Source of the DNA: Peristeroidobacter agariperforans
GTDB lineage: Bacteria > Pseudomonadota > Gammaproteobacteria > Steroidobacterales > Steroidobacteraceae
DNA: 64,000 bases
Direction: 5' to 3'
Assembly (NCBI RefSeq): GCF_004138335.1
Contig: NZ_RYFW01000001.1
Span: 1,736,001-1,800,000, forward strand
Shown: positions 56,772 through 64,000 of the stretch, one piece after another
How the letters are laid out: every line of letters begins with the position of its first letter
Position numbering within the stretch: the stretch's first letter is position 1
Translations under genes and position numbers: made by a program
Notes under the pieces: model-generated
The model's input: only the letters and a program-made list of their open reading frames with translations
What the model was told of the DNA's origin: nothing
Databases searched by the model: none

Positions 56772-57657
56772 TACCGAAGCACTCAGAGAAGCGAAGAATT
56801 TCTACGAGGACGTGCCGGTGCGCGCGCCCGGGTTCTTTCTGCGGGGAGCCGGCTCGCTCGACTGGGGCATGAAGAATCGCCTGGCGCGCATCTTCAATCC
56901 TGAAACCGCCCGCACCGTGATGCTCGCCATCGACCATGGCTATTTCCAAGGACCGACGACGGGCCTGGAGCGCGTGGATCTCAACATCGTCCCGCTCATG
57001 CCCATGGCCGATGCGTTGATGCTCACGCGCGGCATCTTGCGGACCACGGTGCCGCCGGCGATCGACAAGCCCATCGTCATGCGTTGTAGCGGCGGTCCGA
57101 GCATTCTCAAGGAGCTGTCGAACGAGGAGCTGGCGGTCGACATAGAAGACGCCATTCGCATGAATGTTTCGGCGCTGACCACGCAGGTGTTCATCGGCGG
57201 TCAGTTCGAGACGCACTCGGTGCACAACATGACGCGGCTCGTCGACATGGGCCTGCGCTATAGCATTCCGACGATGGCGGTCACTGCGGTGGGCAAGGAA
57301 CTGACGCGCGATGCTCAGTATCTTCGCCTGGCCTGCCGCATCTGTGCCGAGCTGGGGGCACAGATCGTCAAGACGTATTACTGCGCCGAAGGTTTCGAAA
57401 CGGTCACGGCTTCGTGTCCGGTGCCCATCGTGATGGCGGGCGGCAAGAAGCTGCCGGAATTGGACGCGCTCACCATGGCGTACAACGCGATTCAGCGGGG
57501 TGCGGCCGGCGTCGACATGGGGCGCAATATTTTCCAGAGCGACGCGCCACGCGCCATGATGCAGGCGATTCACAAAGTCGTGCACAACGGTCTCAAGCCG
57601 AAGGAAGCGCATGAGCTGTTCCTGACCTTGAGAAGCGAAGAGTCGAAAGGACATTGA
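56764..57657 (+). CDS. lsrF: LsrF-type thiolase/class I aldolase
   Basis: The 297-residue protein matches E. coli LsrF, which transfers an acetyl group from 3-hydroxy-5-phosphonooxypentane-2,4-dione to CoA, giving DHAP and acetyl-CoA. The Schiff-base Lys is Lys203 in [16 protein letters not shown], the position reported for LsrF. Other class I blocks are [18 protein letters not shown] and the closing [34 protein letters not shown]. The start at ATG 56764 overlaps the E1 stop by eight bases. Without the lsrACDB/lsrK genes it is more likely to serve another phosphorylated diketone than AI-2. Confidence in the family is high, in the substrate low. Confidence 0.9.
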   Translation: MADTEALREAKNFYEDVPVRAPGFFLRGAGSLDWGMKNRLARIFNPETARTVMLAIDHGYFQGPTTGLERVDLNIVPLMPMADALMLTRGILRTTVPPAIDKPIVMRCSGGPSILKELSNEELAVDIEDAIRMNVSALTTQVFIGGQFETHSVHNMTRLVDMGLRYSIPTMAVTAVGKELTRDAQYLRLACRICAELGAQIVKTYYCAEGFETVTASCPVPIVMAGGKKLPELDALTMAYNAIQRGAAGVDMGRNIFQSDAPRAMMQAIHKVVHNGLKPKEAHELFLTLRSEESKGH

Positions 57658-57658
57658 A

Positions 57659-58360
57659 ATGGCGCGCTCCCCTCTCGTTGATCGTTTGCGCGCCTCTGCG
57701 CCTCAGATCAGCGTCGGGGTGCTCACTGCGGACTGGCTGACGCTGGGCTCGCAGCTGGAGATTCTGGAAAGCGCGGGGGTCGAGCTGCTGCACTTCGATG
57801 TGATGGATGGGGTGTTCTGCCCCATGCTGACCCTGGGTGCGCCCGTCGTCGCGGGGCTCAAGACACGTCTGCTCAAAGACGTGCACCTGATGATCGAAGA
57901 TCCGCTCAGCAAGCTGGATGCGTTCGTTGCCGCCGGCGCGGACATCATCACCGTGCACGCGGAGTCCACTCGTCATCTTCATCGCGTGCTGCAGACCTTG
58001 GGCACGATGACCAACGCCAACGATTCCAATCGCGGCATCGTGCGTGGCATCGCTTTGAATCCGGGCACGCCGCTGGAAGTGCTGGAGCCGCTGGCGGGCG
58101 AGTTCGAGCTGGTCCTGATGCTGGCGGTGAATCCGGGCTGGGGCGGTCAGAAGTTCATCGCGTCGACGTGCGAACGTGTCAAACGGTTGCGCGAGATGGT
58201 GCGAGATACGGCGTTGATCTGCGTGGACGGCGGCGTCACGCGAGACAATATTGGCAACATCGCTCGCCTTGGCGCCGACATCATCGTGACCGGTAGCGCC
58301 GTCTTCGATGGCAAGGCCCCGTTGGAGAACGCCAGAGCAATGATGGGCGCGTTGCGATGA
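57659..58360 (+). CDS. rpe: Ribulose-phosphate 3-epimerase family protein
   Basis: The 233-residue TIM barrel has the Rpe blocks HFDVMDGVFCP, VHLMIEDP, GIALNPGTPLE, MLAVNPGWGGQKF and ICVDGGVTRDNIGNIARLGADIIVTGSA, with the metal Asp and His residues of the family. It interconverts D-ribulose-5-phosphate and D-xylulose-5-phosphate, or a C3 epimer of another ketose phosphate. Some loops differ from housekeeping Rpe (GVLTADW at the start, CP in place of VP), so a pathway-specific epimerase is likely. The gene starts one base after the lsrF stop. Confidence 0.88.
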   Translation: MARSPLVDRLRASAPQISVGVLTADWLTLGSQLEILESAGVELLHFDVMDGVFCPMLTLGAPVVAGLKTRLLKDVHLMIEDPLSKLDAFVAAGADIITVHAESTRHLHRVLQTLGTMTNANDSNRGIVRGIALNPGTPLEVLEPLAGEFELVLMLAVNPGWGGQKFIASTCERVKRLREMVRDTALICVDGGVTRDNIGNIARLGADIIVTGSAVFDGKAPLENARAMMGALR

Positions 58361-60321
58361 ACAGCATGTGGAACGATCGGGACGCGGTCCGATTCCAGGG
58401 GCCGTTGGGACAACGGGTCTACACGTCGCGCCTGCTCGGTCGCGATCCTTCGCTCGTTCTCCATGGCGGCGGCAATACGTCGGTCAAGCTGTTCGAGCCG
58501 AATCTTTTCGGCGAATCCGAGGAAGTGCTCTACGTCAAAGGGCGCGGCGCGGATCTGAGCACGATCGACGCGGCGGGGTTCTCGCCCTGTCGGTTGAGGC
58601 GACTGCTACGACTGGTTAGTCTCCCCGAACTGACCGACGAGCAGATGGAGAGCGAGCTGAAGCTGTCCTTGACCCGTGCCTCCGCTCCCGCACCGTCAGT
58701 TGAGACGCTGCTTCACGCGCTGCTTCCTCAAAAGTTCGTCGATCACACGCACGCCGATGCGCTCATCGCCGTGATGAACTCACGCAACGGCTTCGAGCGC
58801 TTGCAGGAGATCTACGGCACGCAGGTCGTGATCATTCCGTACGCGATGCCGGGCTTCAAACTGGTTCGTTTGTGCCGCGAGATTCTTTCCAAAGAGGCAT
58901 CACGCGAAACCATTGGTGTCGTGCTGATGCATCACGGGCTCTTTACCTTCGGCGAGTCGGCGAAACTTTCTTACGAGCGAACGATCGATCTGGTGTCGCT
59001 GGCGGAGCGCTATCTCGAGACGCATGGCGCTGGCCGCATCGAGTGGCTTACGCAGCCTGTGAAGCCCCAGTCCCGCGCAGAGCTTGCGACGCTTCGGCGG
59101 CAGGTGAGTGACGTGGCCGGGACGCCCATGGTGATGACCGTACGTTCGGACTCACAGGCGCTGGGGTTTGCCCGGCGTCCCGACGTGTTTGAGTTGTCTC
59201 AGCGTGGCGGCGTGACGCCCGATCACGTCATTCGTACGAAGCGCGTACCGATGGTGGGGCGCGATGTTGCAGCCTATGCGGCGGCATATCGAGATTATGC
59301 GCGAGCCTACGCAGCTGGGCGCACATTGGCGGCCGTTGATCCAGCGCCGCGCGTGATTCTCGATCCTGAGCTGGGCATGGCGGTGCTGGGCCGAAGCGCC
59401 GAGGATGTGGGCATCGCTGAGGATATCTACCGGCACACCATCGACATCATCATGAGCGCCGAGATACTCGGCGGCTGGAAGGCGCTGCCCGCCAGAGATT
59501 TCTTCGATGTCGAGTTCTGGGACCTGGAGCGCACCAAGCTTGCCAAGCCCGCTCCTGAATCCGTCTTCCTGGGAGAAGTTGCGCTCGTGACGGGCGCGGC
59601 TTCGGGCATCGGTAAAGCCTGCGTCGACGCCTTGCTCGCACGCGGCGCCGCCGTCGTCGGTCTGGATGTAGCGTCGGGTGTCAAACAACTGTACGACCGC
59701 AAGAGTTATCTGGGTATCGAGTGCAATCTCACCGATGAGGAGCAGATCGGCGCGGCGCTGGACCAGGCGGTGCGCAGCTTCGGTTCGATCGATATGTTGG
59801 TCCTGAATGCCGGAATCTTTCCAAGGAGCTCGCCGATTGCCGCGCTGGCCACCGACGTGTGGCGCAGAACCATGAGTATTAATCTGGATGCAAACCTGGT
59901 GCTGATGCGGGAATGTCATCCACTGCTGAAGCTCGCGCCGCGCGGTGGCCGCGTGGTGATTATCGGATCCAAGAATGTCGCCGCCCCGGGGCCGGGAGCC
60001 GCGGCTTATTCGGCCTCGAAGTCAGCGATGCAACAGCTGGCGCGAGTTGCGGCGCTGGAGTGGGGCAGCGATGGTATTCGCGTGAACTGCGTGCACCCGA
60101 ATGCCGTGTTCGATACGGCGATCTGGACACCCGAAGTGCTGGCGGCGCGTGCGGCCTCCTACAAACTGAGTGTCCAGGAATACAAAACAAACAACGTCCT
60201 CAAGGTCGAGGTGACGAGCAAAGACGTGGCTGAGCTGGCCGCCGAGCTGTGCGGGCCCAGGTTCTCCAGGACCACGGGCGCGCAGATTCCAGTGGATGGC
60301 GGCAACGAGCGGGTCATCTGA
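58357..60321 (+). CDS. Bifunctional class II aldolase / short-chain dehydrogenase, RhaD-like
   Basis: The 654-residue protein joins an AraD/FucA-type aldolase (about 1-330) to an SDR (about 405-654), the plan of bifunctional rhamnulose-1-phosphate aldolase/alcohol dehydrogenase. The aldolase has LHGGGNTSVKL, the zinc HTHAD near 129-133 and a later His in MHHGLFTFG. The SDR has TGAASGIGKACVDALLARGAAVV, NAG, and the YSASKSAM catalytic pair. Known enzymes release DHAP and a lactaldehyde-like product that the SDR oxidises. It overlaps the rpe stop by four bases (ATGA) and probably cleaves a deoxyketose-1-phosphate, which is an inference. Confidence 0.87.
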   Translation: MNSMWNDRDAVRFQGPLGQRVYTSRLLGRDPSLVLHGGGNTSVKLFEPNLFGESEEVLYVKGRGADLSTIDAAGFSPCRLRRLLRLVSLPELTDEQMESELKLSLTRASAPAPSVETLLHALLPQKFVDHTHADALIAVMNSRNGFERLQEIYGTQVVIIPYAMPGFKLVRLCREILSKEASRETIGVVLMHHGLFTFGESAKLSYERTIDLVSLAERYLETHGAGRIEWLTQPVKPQSRAELATLRRQVSDVAGTPMVMTVRSDSQALGFARRPDVFELSQRGGVTPDHVIRTKRVPMVGRDVAAYAAAYRDYARAYAAGRTLAAVDPAPRVILDPELGMAVLGRSAEDVGIAEDIYRHTIDIIMSAEILGGWKALPARDFFDVEFWDLERTKLAKPAPESVFLGEVALVTGAASGIGKACVDALLARGAAVVGLDVASGVKQLYDRKSYLGIECNLTDEEQIGAALDQAVRSFGSIDMLVLNAGIFPRSSPIAALATDVWRRTMSINLDANLVLMRECHPLLKLAPRGGRVVIIGSKNVAAPGPGAAAYSASKSAMQQLARVAALEWGSDGIRVNCVHPNAVFDTAIWTPEVLAARAASYKLSVQEYKTNNVLKVEVTSKDVAELAAELCGPRFSRTTGAQIPVDGGNERVI

Positions 60322-60330
60322 GGGGGAAGC

Positions 60331-61002
60331 ATGAAACGGTCCGAAATCAATGCGCTGATCGATGACGCGATCGCGCTGCTCCACGAGCACCAGGTCCGCC
60401 TGCCGCCGTTCGCATACTGGAGTCCTGCGGAGTGGGCGACCAAGGGCGAAGAATGCGATGAGATTCGCCAGTGCAAGCTCGGTTGGGATATCACCGATTT
60501 CGGCTCAGGAGATTTCGACAAGGTCGGCCTGGTGGTCTTCACGGTGCGCAACGGCCATCACAAGCTCGCGCCGTACAACAAAAAGCCCTATGCCGAGAAG
60601 ATCCTGGTGATTCAAGAGAATCAGCACACGCCGATGCATCATCACATGCTCAAGTCCGAGGACATCATCTGCAAGTCGGGCGGCAATCTGCTGATTCGCC
60701 TGTTCAATCGCGGCCCGGACGGCAAGCTCGCGGACTCGGATGTCGAGGTCTCGTTGGACGGCGTGCGCCACCGTGTCGCAGCCGGGCATACCTTTCGTCT
60801 GCAGCCGGGCGACTCCATCACCTTGACGCCCTATCTGTACCACGAGTTCTGGGCCGAAGAAGGCCGGGGCACTGCCATCGTGGGCGAAGTCTCTTCGGTC
60901 AATGACGATGAGACCGACAATGCCTTCTATGCCCAGGTCGGGCGCTTTCCGACCATCGACGAAGACGAGCCGGTGACGCACAAGCTGTGTACTGAATACT
61001 AA
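60331..61002 (+). CDS. D-lyxose/D-mannose isomerase family cupin
   Basis: The 223-residue protein belongs to the D-lyxose isomerase family (COG3822), which interconverts aldoses such as D-lyxose or D-mannose with their ketoses using a divalent metal. The metal site is MHHHMLKSEDII near 101-112 with a further His in YLYHEFW. The family signature WGLAEWATKG-like text appears as YWSPAEWATKGEECDEI. The ribosome binding site GAGGGGGAAGC precedes it, nine bases after the previous stop. It is the likely entry step from the imported aldose to a ketose. The exact aldose is unknown. Confidence 0.9.
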   Translation: MKRSEINALIDDAIALLHEHQVRLPPFAYWSPAEWATKGEECDEIRQCKLGWDITDFGSGDFDKVGLVVFTVRNGHHKLAPYNKKPYAEKILVIQENQHTPMHHHMLKSEDIICKSGGNLLIRLFNRGPDGKLADSDVEVSLDGVRHRVAAGHTFRLQPGDSITLTPYLYHEFWAEEGRGTAIVGEVSSVNDDETDNAFYAQVGRFPTIDEDEPVTHKLCTEY

Positions 61003-61015
61003 CGTTCGGTGCCGC

Positions 61016-62194
61016 ATGACCTTCGAGTCCACCGTCAAGATTCAGGGACAGGACTCATTCCTGCTGGGGACGCGGGAGGTCGAGCTGGCGTTGACCCGGA
61101 CCGGCGGCATGCTGGGTCCGGTGACGTTCTTTCCCGAAGACGATGCGCCGATTCAGCCCTATGCCATCGCGCCGTGGGCGGAGGAATCGCTGCCTGCAGA
61201 TGTGCCGCCGATGCTCCGAGCATTGCGTGGCGACTGGTTCTGCTCGGCATTTGGAGAGAATGGCGAGCCGTATCGTGGCCAGCGATTGCCGCCGCACGGT
61301 GAAACTGCGAATCGTGATTGGCGCGAGATTGATAGTGGAGGAACAAGCGACGGCTGCTGGCTGCGCCTGGGTGTCGAGATGCCGTTGCAGGGCGGCGCAT
61401 GTCACGCGACCACGGCTCTGCTCTCCAATCAATCGATCGTTTATCAGCGTCATGACCTTTCGGGACTGACCGGTCCGATCAACCCGGGCCATCACGCGAC
61501 ACTGGCGTTTCCAATCGGCCAGGGCGCGGCACGACTTTCGTTTAGTTCGTTGCTTCATGCGCGCACCTATGTCGAGCCAACTGCCAGGCCCGAAGATCGC
61601 GGCTACTCGTGGCTCAAGACGAATGAGCAGATCGTCGATCTGCACGCTGCGCCGTGCATCGATGGCTCGACCACGGACTTGTGCCGCTTTCCCGCCCGAC
61701 GCGGATTCGAAGATCTGGCGCTGTTGTGCGCCGATCCGGCGCAGGAGTTCGCTTGGTCGGCCGTGACCTTCCCGGAGCAACGATTTGTTTGGTTCGCATT
61801 GCGCGATCCGAAGCAACTCGCCTCGACGCTGCTGTGGTTCTCCAATGGTGGGCGTCACTTCCCGCCTTGGAATGGCAGGCACGTCAACGTCATGGGGATC
61901 GAGGACATCACGGCCTACTTTCACGCCGGGCTCGCCGCGTCGTGCCGTGAGAATCCGTTGAACGCGCGAGGCATACCGACTTCTCTACGGCCCGATGCTC
62001 GTGGCCGGCTGTCCATTTTCTATGTCCAGGGCGTCGCACGCATACCGGCGGATTTCGATTGCGTCGCCGACATCGAAGGTCACTGGAGAGATAACAGCAT
62101 CGTGCTGCGCGCGGCATCGGGCGCAGCGGTGGCAGTCCATTGTCATCTCGACTTCCTGCGCACGGGAACCTTACCGGGGCTCGCATTACAATGA
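61016..62194 (+). CDS. Mutarotase-like sugar-binding protein of unknown function
   Basis: I do not recognise a named family for this 392-residue cytoplasmic protein. Its pattern (VYQRHDLSGLTGPINPGHHATLAFP, FSSLLHARTYVEP, WNGRHVNVMGIEDITAYFHAGLAAS) suggests the galactose-mutarotase-like superfamily: a beta-sandwich that anomerises or binds aldoses. It may convert the alpha and beta forms of the imported sugar for the lyxose-isomerase-like enzyme just upstream. It starts 13 bp after that gene and overlaps the next by four bases, so it clearly belongs to the operon. Confidence 0.6.
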   Translation: MTFESTVKIQGQDSFLLGTREVELALTRTGGMLGPVTFFPEDDAPIQPYAIAPWAEESLPADVPPMLRALRGDWFCSAFGENGEPYRGQRLPPHGETANRDWREIDSGGTSDGCWLRLGVEMPLQGGACHATTALLSNQSIVYQRHDLSGLTGPINPGHHATLAFPIGQGAARLSFSSLLHARTYVEPTARPEDRGYSWLKTNEQIVDLHAAPCIDGSTTDLCRFPARRGFEDLALLCADPAQEFAWSAVTFPEQRFVWFALRDPKQLASTLLWFSNGGRHFPPWNGRHVNVMGIEDITAYFHAGLAASCRENPLNARGIPTSLRPDARGRLSIFYVQGVARIPADFDCVADIEGHWRDNSIVLRAASGAAVAVHCHLDFLRTGTLPGLALQ

Positions 62195-63573
62195 AACAAA
62201 CGCTCAACGGCACTTTGGTCCGGACGGTCTTCGTGGCTGCGCTGGGCGGCTCGTTGCTTGGGTTCGACACGGCAGTTATCGCCGGGTCGACGCAGGGGCT
62301 GACGCAGGTGTTCAATCTCTCGCCGGCCGAGCTGGGGTTCACAGTGTCGGCGGCGCTGTGGGGCACGGTGCTGGGTGCGATGGCGGCAGGCTGGCTTGGC
62401 CGCGTGCTCGGCGGGCGCACGAGTCTGCTCATTCTCGCCGCGTGCTACCTCATATCGGCGTTGGGCTGTGCGCTTTCCCCATCTTGGATGTGGCTGTTGA
62501 TCTTCCGCTTCGTCGGCGGCCTCGGCATGGGCGGTTCATCCGTGATTGCGCCGGTATATATCGCCGAGATTGCTCCCGCCGCGTGGCGGGGGCGATTGGT
62601 CGGCGCATTTCAGATAAACATCATTGGCGGCATTCTGCTCGCGTATCTATCGAACTACGTGATCGGATTGTTTCCGTTGGGCGATGTCGAGTGGCGCTGG
62701 CAGCTGGGCGTCGCAGCCGCGCCGGCGGCACTGTTTCTATCGATGCTGATCGGTATTCCGCAGAGCCCACGATGGTTGATCGCACAGAATCGCCTGACGG
62801 AAGCAGATCAGGTGCTTGCGATGCTCGGCTCGCTGCAGCCGCAAGTGGAGCGGGAAACTATCCGCGCGTCGCTGCAGGCGGATGTGGGGCCGAGCTCAGA
62901 TCGGCTGTTTCAGTGGCGCTATCGCCGCCCGATCCTGCTGGCGCTGGTGCTGGCCTCGTTCAATCAGTTGATCGGCATCAACGCGGTGCTCTACTACTTG
63001 AACGATATCTTCCAGATGGCTGGCTTCGATCGCGCGTCGCAGAACGCACAGGCCGTGGCCGTCGGTGCGACGATGCTGATCGCCACTCTCATCGCACTGA
63101 GCCTGATCGATCGGTTCGGCCGACGCACGCTGTTGTTGGTGGGCTCCGTCGGACTGGCGGTGTGCCTGGCCGCCATCGCGACGATCTTCCGGATCCAGCA
63201 GTATCAGCAGATGCTGCTGGTGTTCGTGGTCGGCTACGTGGCGTTCTTCGCGTTTTCGCAGGGCGCGGTCGTCTGGGTGTACCTCAGTGAAATTTTCCCC
63301 GATCGCGTGCGCGCGCAAGGGCAGAGCCTCGGCAGCTCGACGCATTGGGTGATGAACGCCCTCGTGTCGGCCGCCTTTCCGGTGGTCGCAACTCAGTCGC
63401 AGTCCGGGCCCTTCTTCGGGTTCCTGGTCATGGTGATCCTGCAGTTTCTGGTCGTGTGGATGTTCTTTCCCGAGACCAGCGGCATCAGACTCGAAGACAT
63501 TCAACGGCGCTTGGGAACCTCGGATCCTACTGACGGCGCAGTCGTCGTGCAGGGCGCCCGCGAAGCTCCCTAG
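62191..63573 (+). CDS. MFS sugar porter
   Basis: The 460-residue transporter has 12 hydrophobic segments and the sugar-porter signatures: GSLLGFDTAVIAGS at the first helix, RFVGGLGMGGSSVIAPVYIAEIAPAAWRGRLV after helix 4, PQSPRWLIAQNR after helix 6, QLIGINAVLYYL in helix 7 and VWVYLSEIFPDRVRAQG in helix 10. These match proton-coupled D-xylose/L-arabinose/galactose or inositol symporters. It overlaps the previous gene by four bases and closes the ten-gene operon, so it probably imports the substrate sugar. Confidence 0.93.
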   Translation: MKQTLNGTLVRTVFVAALGGSLLGFDTAVIAGSTQGLTQVFNLSPAELGFTVSAALWGTVLGAMAAGWLGRVLGGRTSLLILAACYLISALGCALSPSWMWLLIFRFVGGLGMGGSSVIAPVYIAEIAPAAWRGRLVGAFQINIIGGILLAYLSNYVIGLFPLGDVEWRWQLGVAAAPAALFLSMLIGIPQSPRWLIAQNRLTEADQVLAMLGSLQPQVERETIRASLQADVGPSSDRLFQWRYRRPILLALVLASFNQLIGINAVLYYLNDIFQMAGFDRASQNAQAVAVGATMLIATLIALSLIDRFGRRTLLLVGSVGLAVCLAAIATIFRIQQYQQMLLVFVVGYVAFFAFSQGAVVWVYLSEIFPDRVRAQGQSLGSSTHWVMNALVSAAFPVVATQSQSGPFFGFLVMVILQFLVVWMFFPETSGIRLEDIQRRLGTSDPTDGAVVVQGAREAP

Positions 63574-63689
63574 CATCGCAGTCGGCTTTCTTACACACTG
63601 CGTGCGCACTTTCCCCTGCCCCGGGGAACTTCGATTTGGCTGACCCATTCCCACTACATCGCAGCGAAATCTGCGACCGGAGATCAGCC

Positions 63690-64000
63690 ATGCGTCACTT
63701 GCGAGAACTCACCCTCATCGTGTGCTTGTTTTGCGTCATCCCTGCCGCCGCAGCGGCTGAGCAGGACACTCGTGCTGTTAGCGACACCGCACTGACGGCC
63801 AAGGTCAAATCAGCTCTGGCCGCCGATAGCGCTGTGCAAGCGACAGACATCGAGGTCGAGACACGCGACGGCATCGTTCAGTTGAGCGGATTTGTCGAGT
63901 CCGAGGACGCGGTCTCTGCGGCCGTGATGCGCGCTCGAGCGGTCGATGGCGTCGATGAAGTTCGCAATGACCTGGTCGTTCGCAATGAGGACCGGCCTGC
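63690..64000 (+). CDS. Exported BON-domain protein, cut by window edge
   Basis: The 103 visible residues start with a signal peptide (LTLIVCLFCVIPAAAAAE) and a BON domain: DTALTAKVKSALAADSAVQATDIEVETRDGIVQLSGFVES then a valine-rich strand to VRNDLVV. BON proteins such as OsmY are periplasmic and bind membranes under osmotic or envelope stress. The ribosome binding site GGAGA is six bases before the ATG. It is monocistronic from what is seen, and continues past the right edge. Confidence 0.85.
   Translation, partial: MRHLRELTLIVCLFCVIPAAAAAEQDTRAVSDTALTAKVKSALAADSAVQATDIEVETRDGIVQLSGFVESEDAVSAAVMRARAVDGVDEVRNDLVVRNEDRP

Noticed and set aside
56764-57657. AI-2 (lsr) degradation operon
   Set aside because: Only an LsrF homologue is present; lsrK, lsrR, lsrG and the ABC importer genes are absent, so AI-2 is not the likely substrate.

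Overview
The window comes from a high-GC proteobacterium, most likely a gammaproteobacterium. The order rpoD, dnaG, yqeY, rpsU, then divergent tsaD, with folB, folK and cca close by, resembles the macromolecular-synthesis neighbourhood of gammaproteobacteria. The metabolism looks free-living: a split adenosylcobalamin-dependent ribonucleotide reductase, a GH9 glycanase and a dedicated sugar catabolic operon. The species cannot be named from the sequence alone.

Region 1-23 kb holds ordinary backbone genes in short units. They are a Ser/Thr protein kinase cut by the left edge, a membrane protein, a tRNA-Ile(CAU) gene split by a 316-nt group I intron, and a glycosyltransferase/YkoP-like/polysaccharide-deacetylase trio. 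These are followed by a LysR/aldo-keto reductase pair, a GGDEF-EAL protein, an AI-2E-type permease with an extra C-terminal domain, Slt-type lytic transglycosylase, MgtC-like, Ogt, SLC13 permease, metallo-beta-lactamase-fold and YcaQ-like genes. Region 23-35 kb is the rpsU-yqeY-dnaG-rpoD operon, then tsaD, folB-folK facing folM, a MidA-like methyltransferase, cca, a HELAH peptidase and an SGNH esterase.

Region 35-38.4 kb is a cueR-copA copper-export operon with a clear MerR-type operator and a Cys/His-rich tail on CopA. Region 38.8-42.5 kb has visibly lower GC. It begins with the 3' half of a tRNA-Arg(CCG), carries a signal-peptide SnoaL-like protein and a PQQ sugar dehydrogenase-cytochrome c fusion, and ends in a broken aldo/keto reductase, so it looks like a decayed genomic island. 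Region 42.6-52.5 kb returns to backbone: DegQ-type protease, nrdJa-nrdJb under a probable NrdR box, a GH9 enzyme, an EEP-family hydrolase and a TRIC-like channel.

Region 51.6-63.6 kb is the most interesting part. A divergent RpiR/SIS regulator and an operator-like inverted repeat precede ten tightly packed genes, several with ATGA overlaps. They encode a class II aldolase-like protein lacking canonical metal ligands, a PfkB kinase, a free-standing lipoyl protein, an E1 alpha-beta fusion of the acetoin/2-oxoacid dehydrogenase type, an LsrF-type thiolase/aldolase, ribulose-phosphate epimerase, a RhaD-like aldolase/SDR fusion, a D-lyxose-isomerase-family cupin, a mutarotase-like protein and an MFS sugar porter. 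No E2 acyltransferase or E3 gene is present. This suggests import, isomerisation, phosphorylation and C-C cleavage of an unusual, possibly deoxy, sugar, ending in an acyl group on lipoate or CoA. The substrate is not known. A BON-domain protein runs off the right edge.
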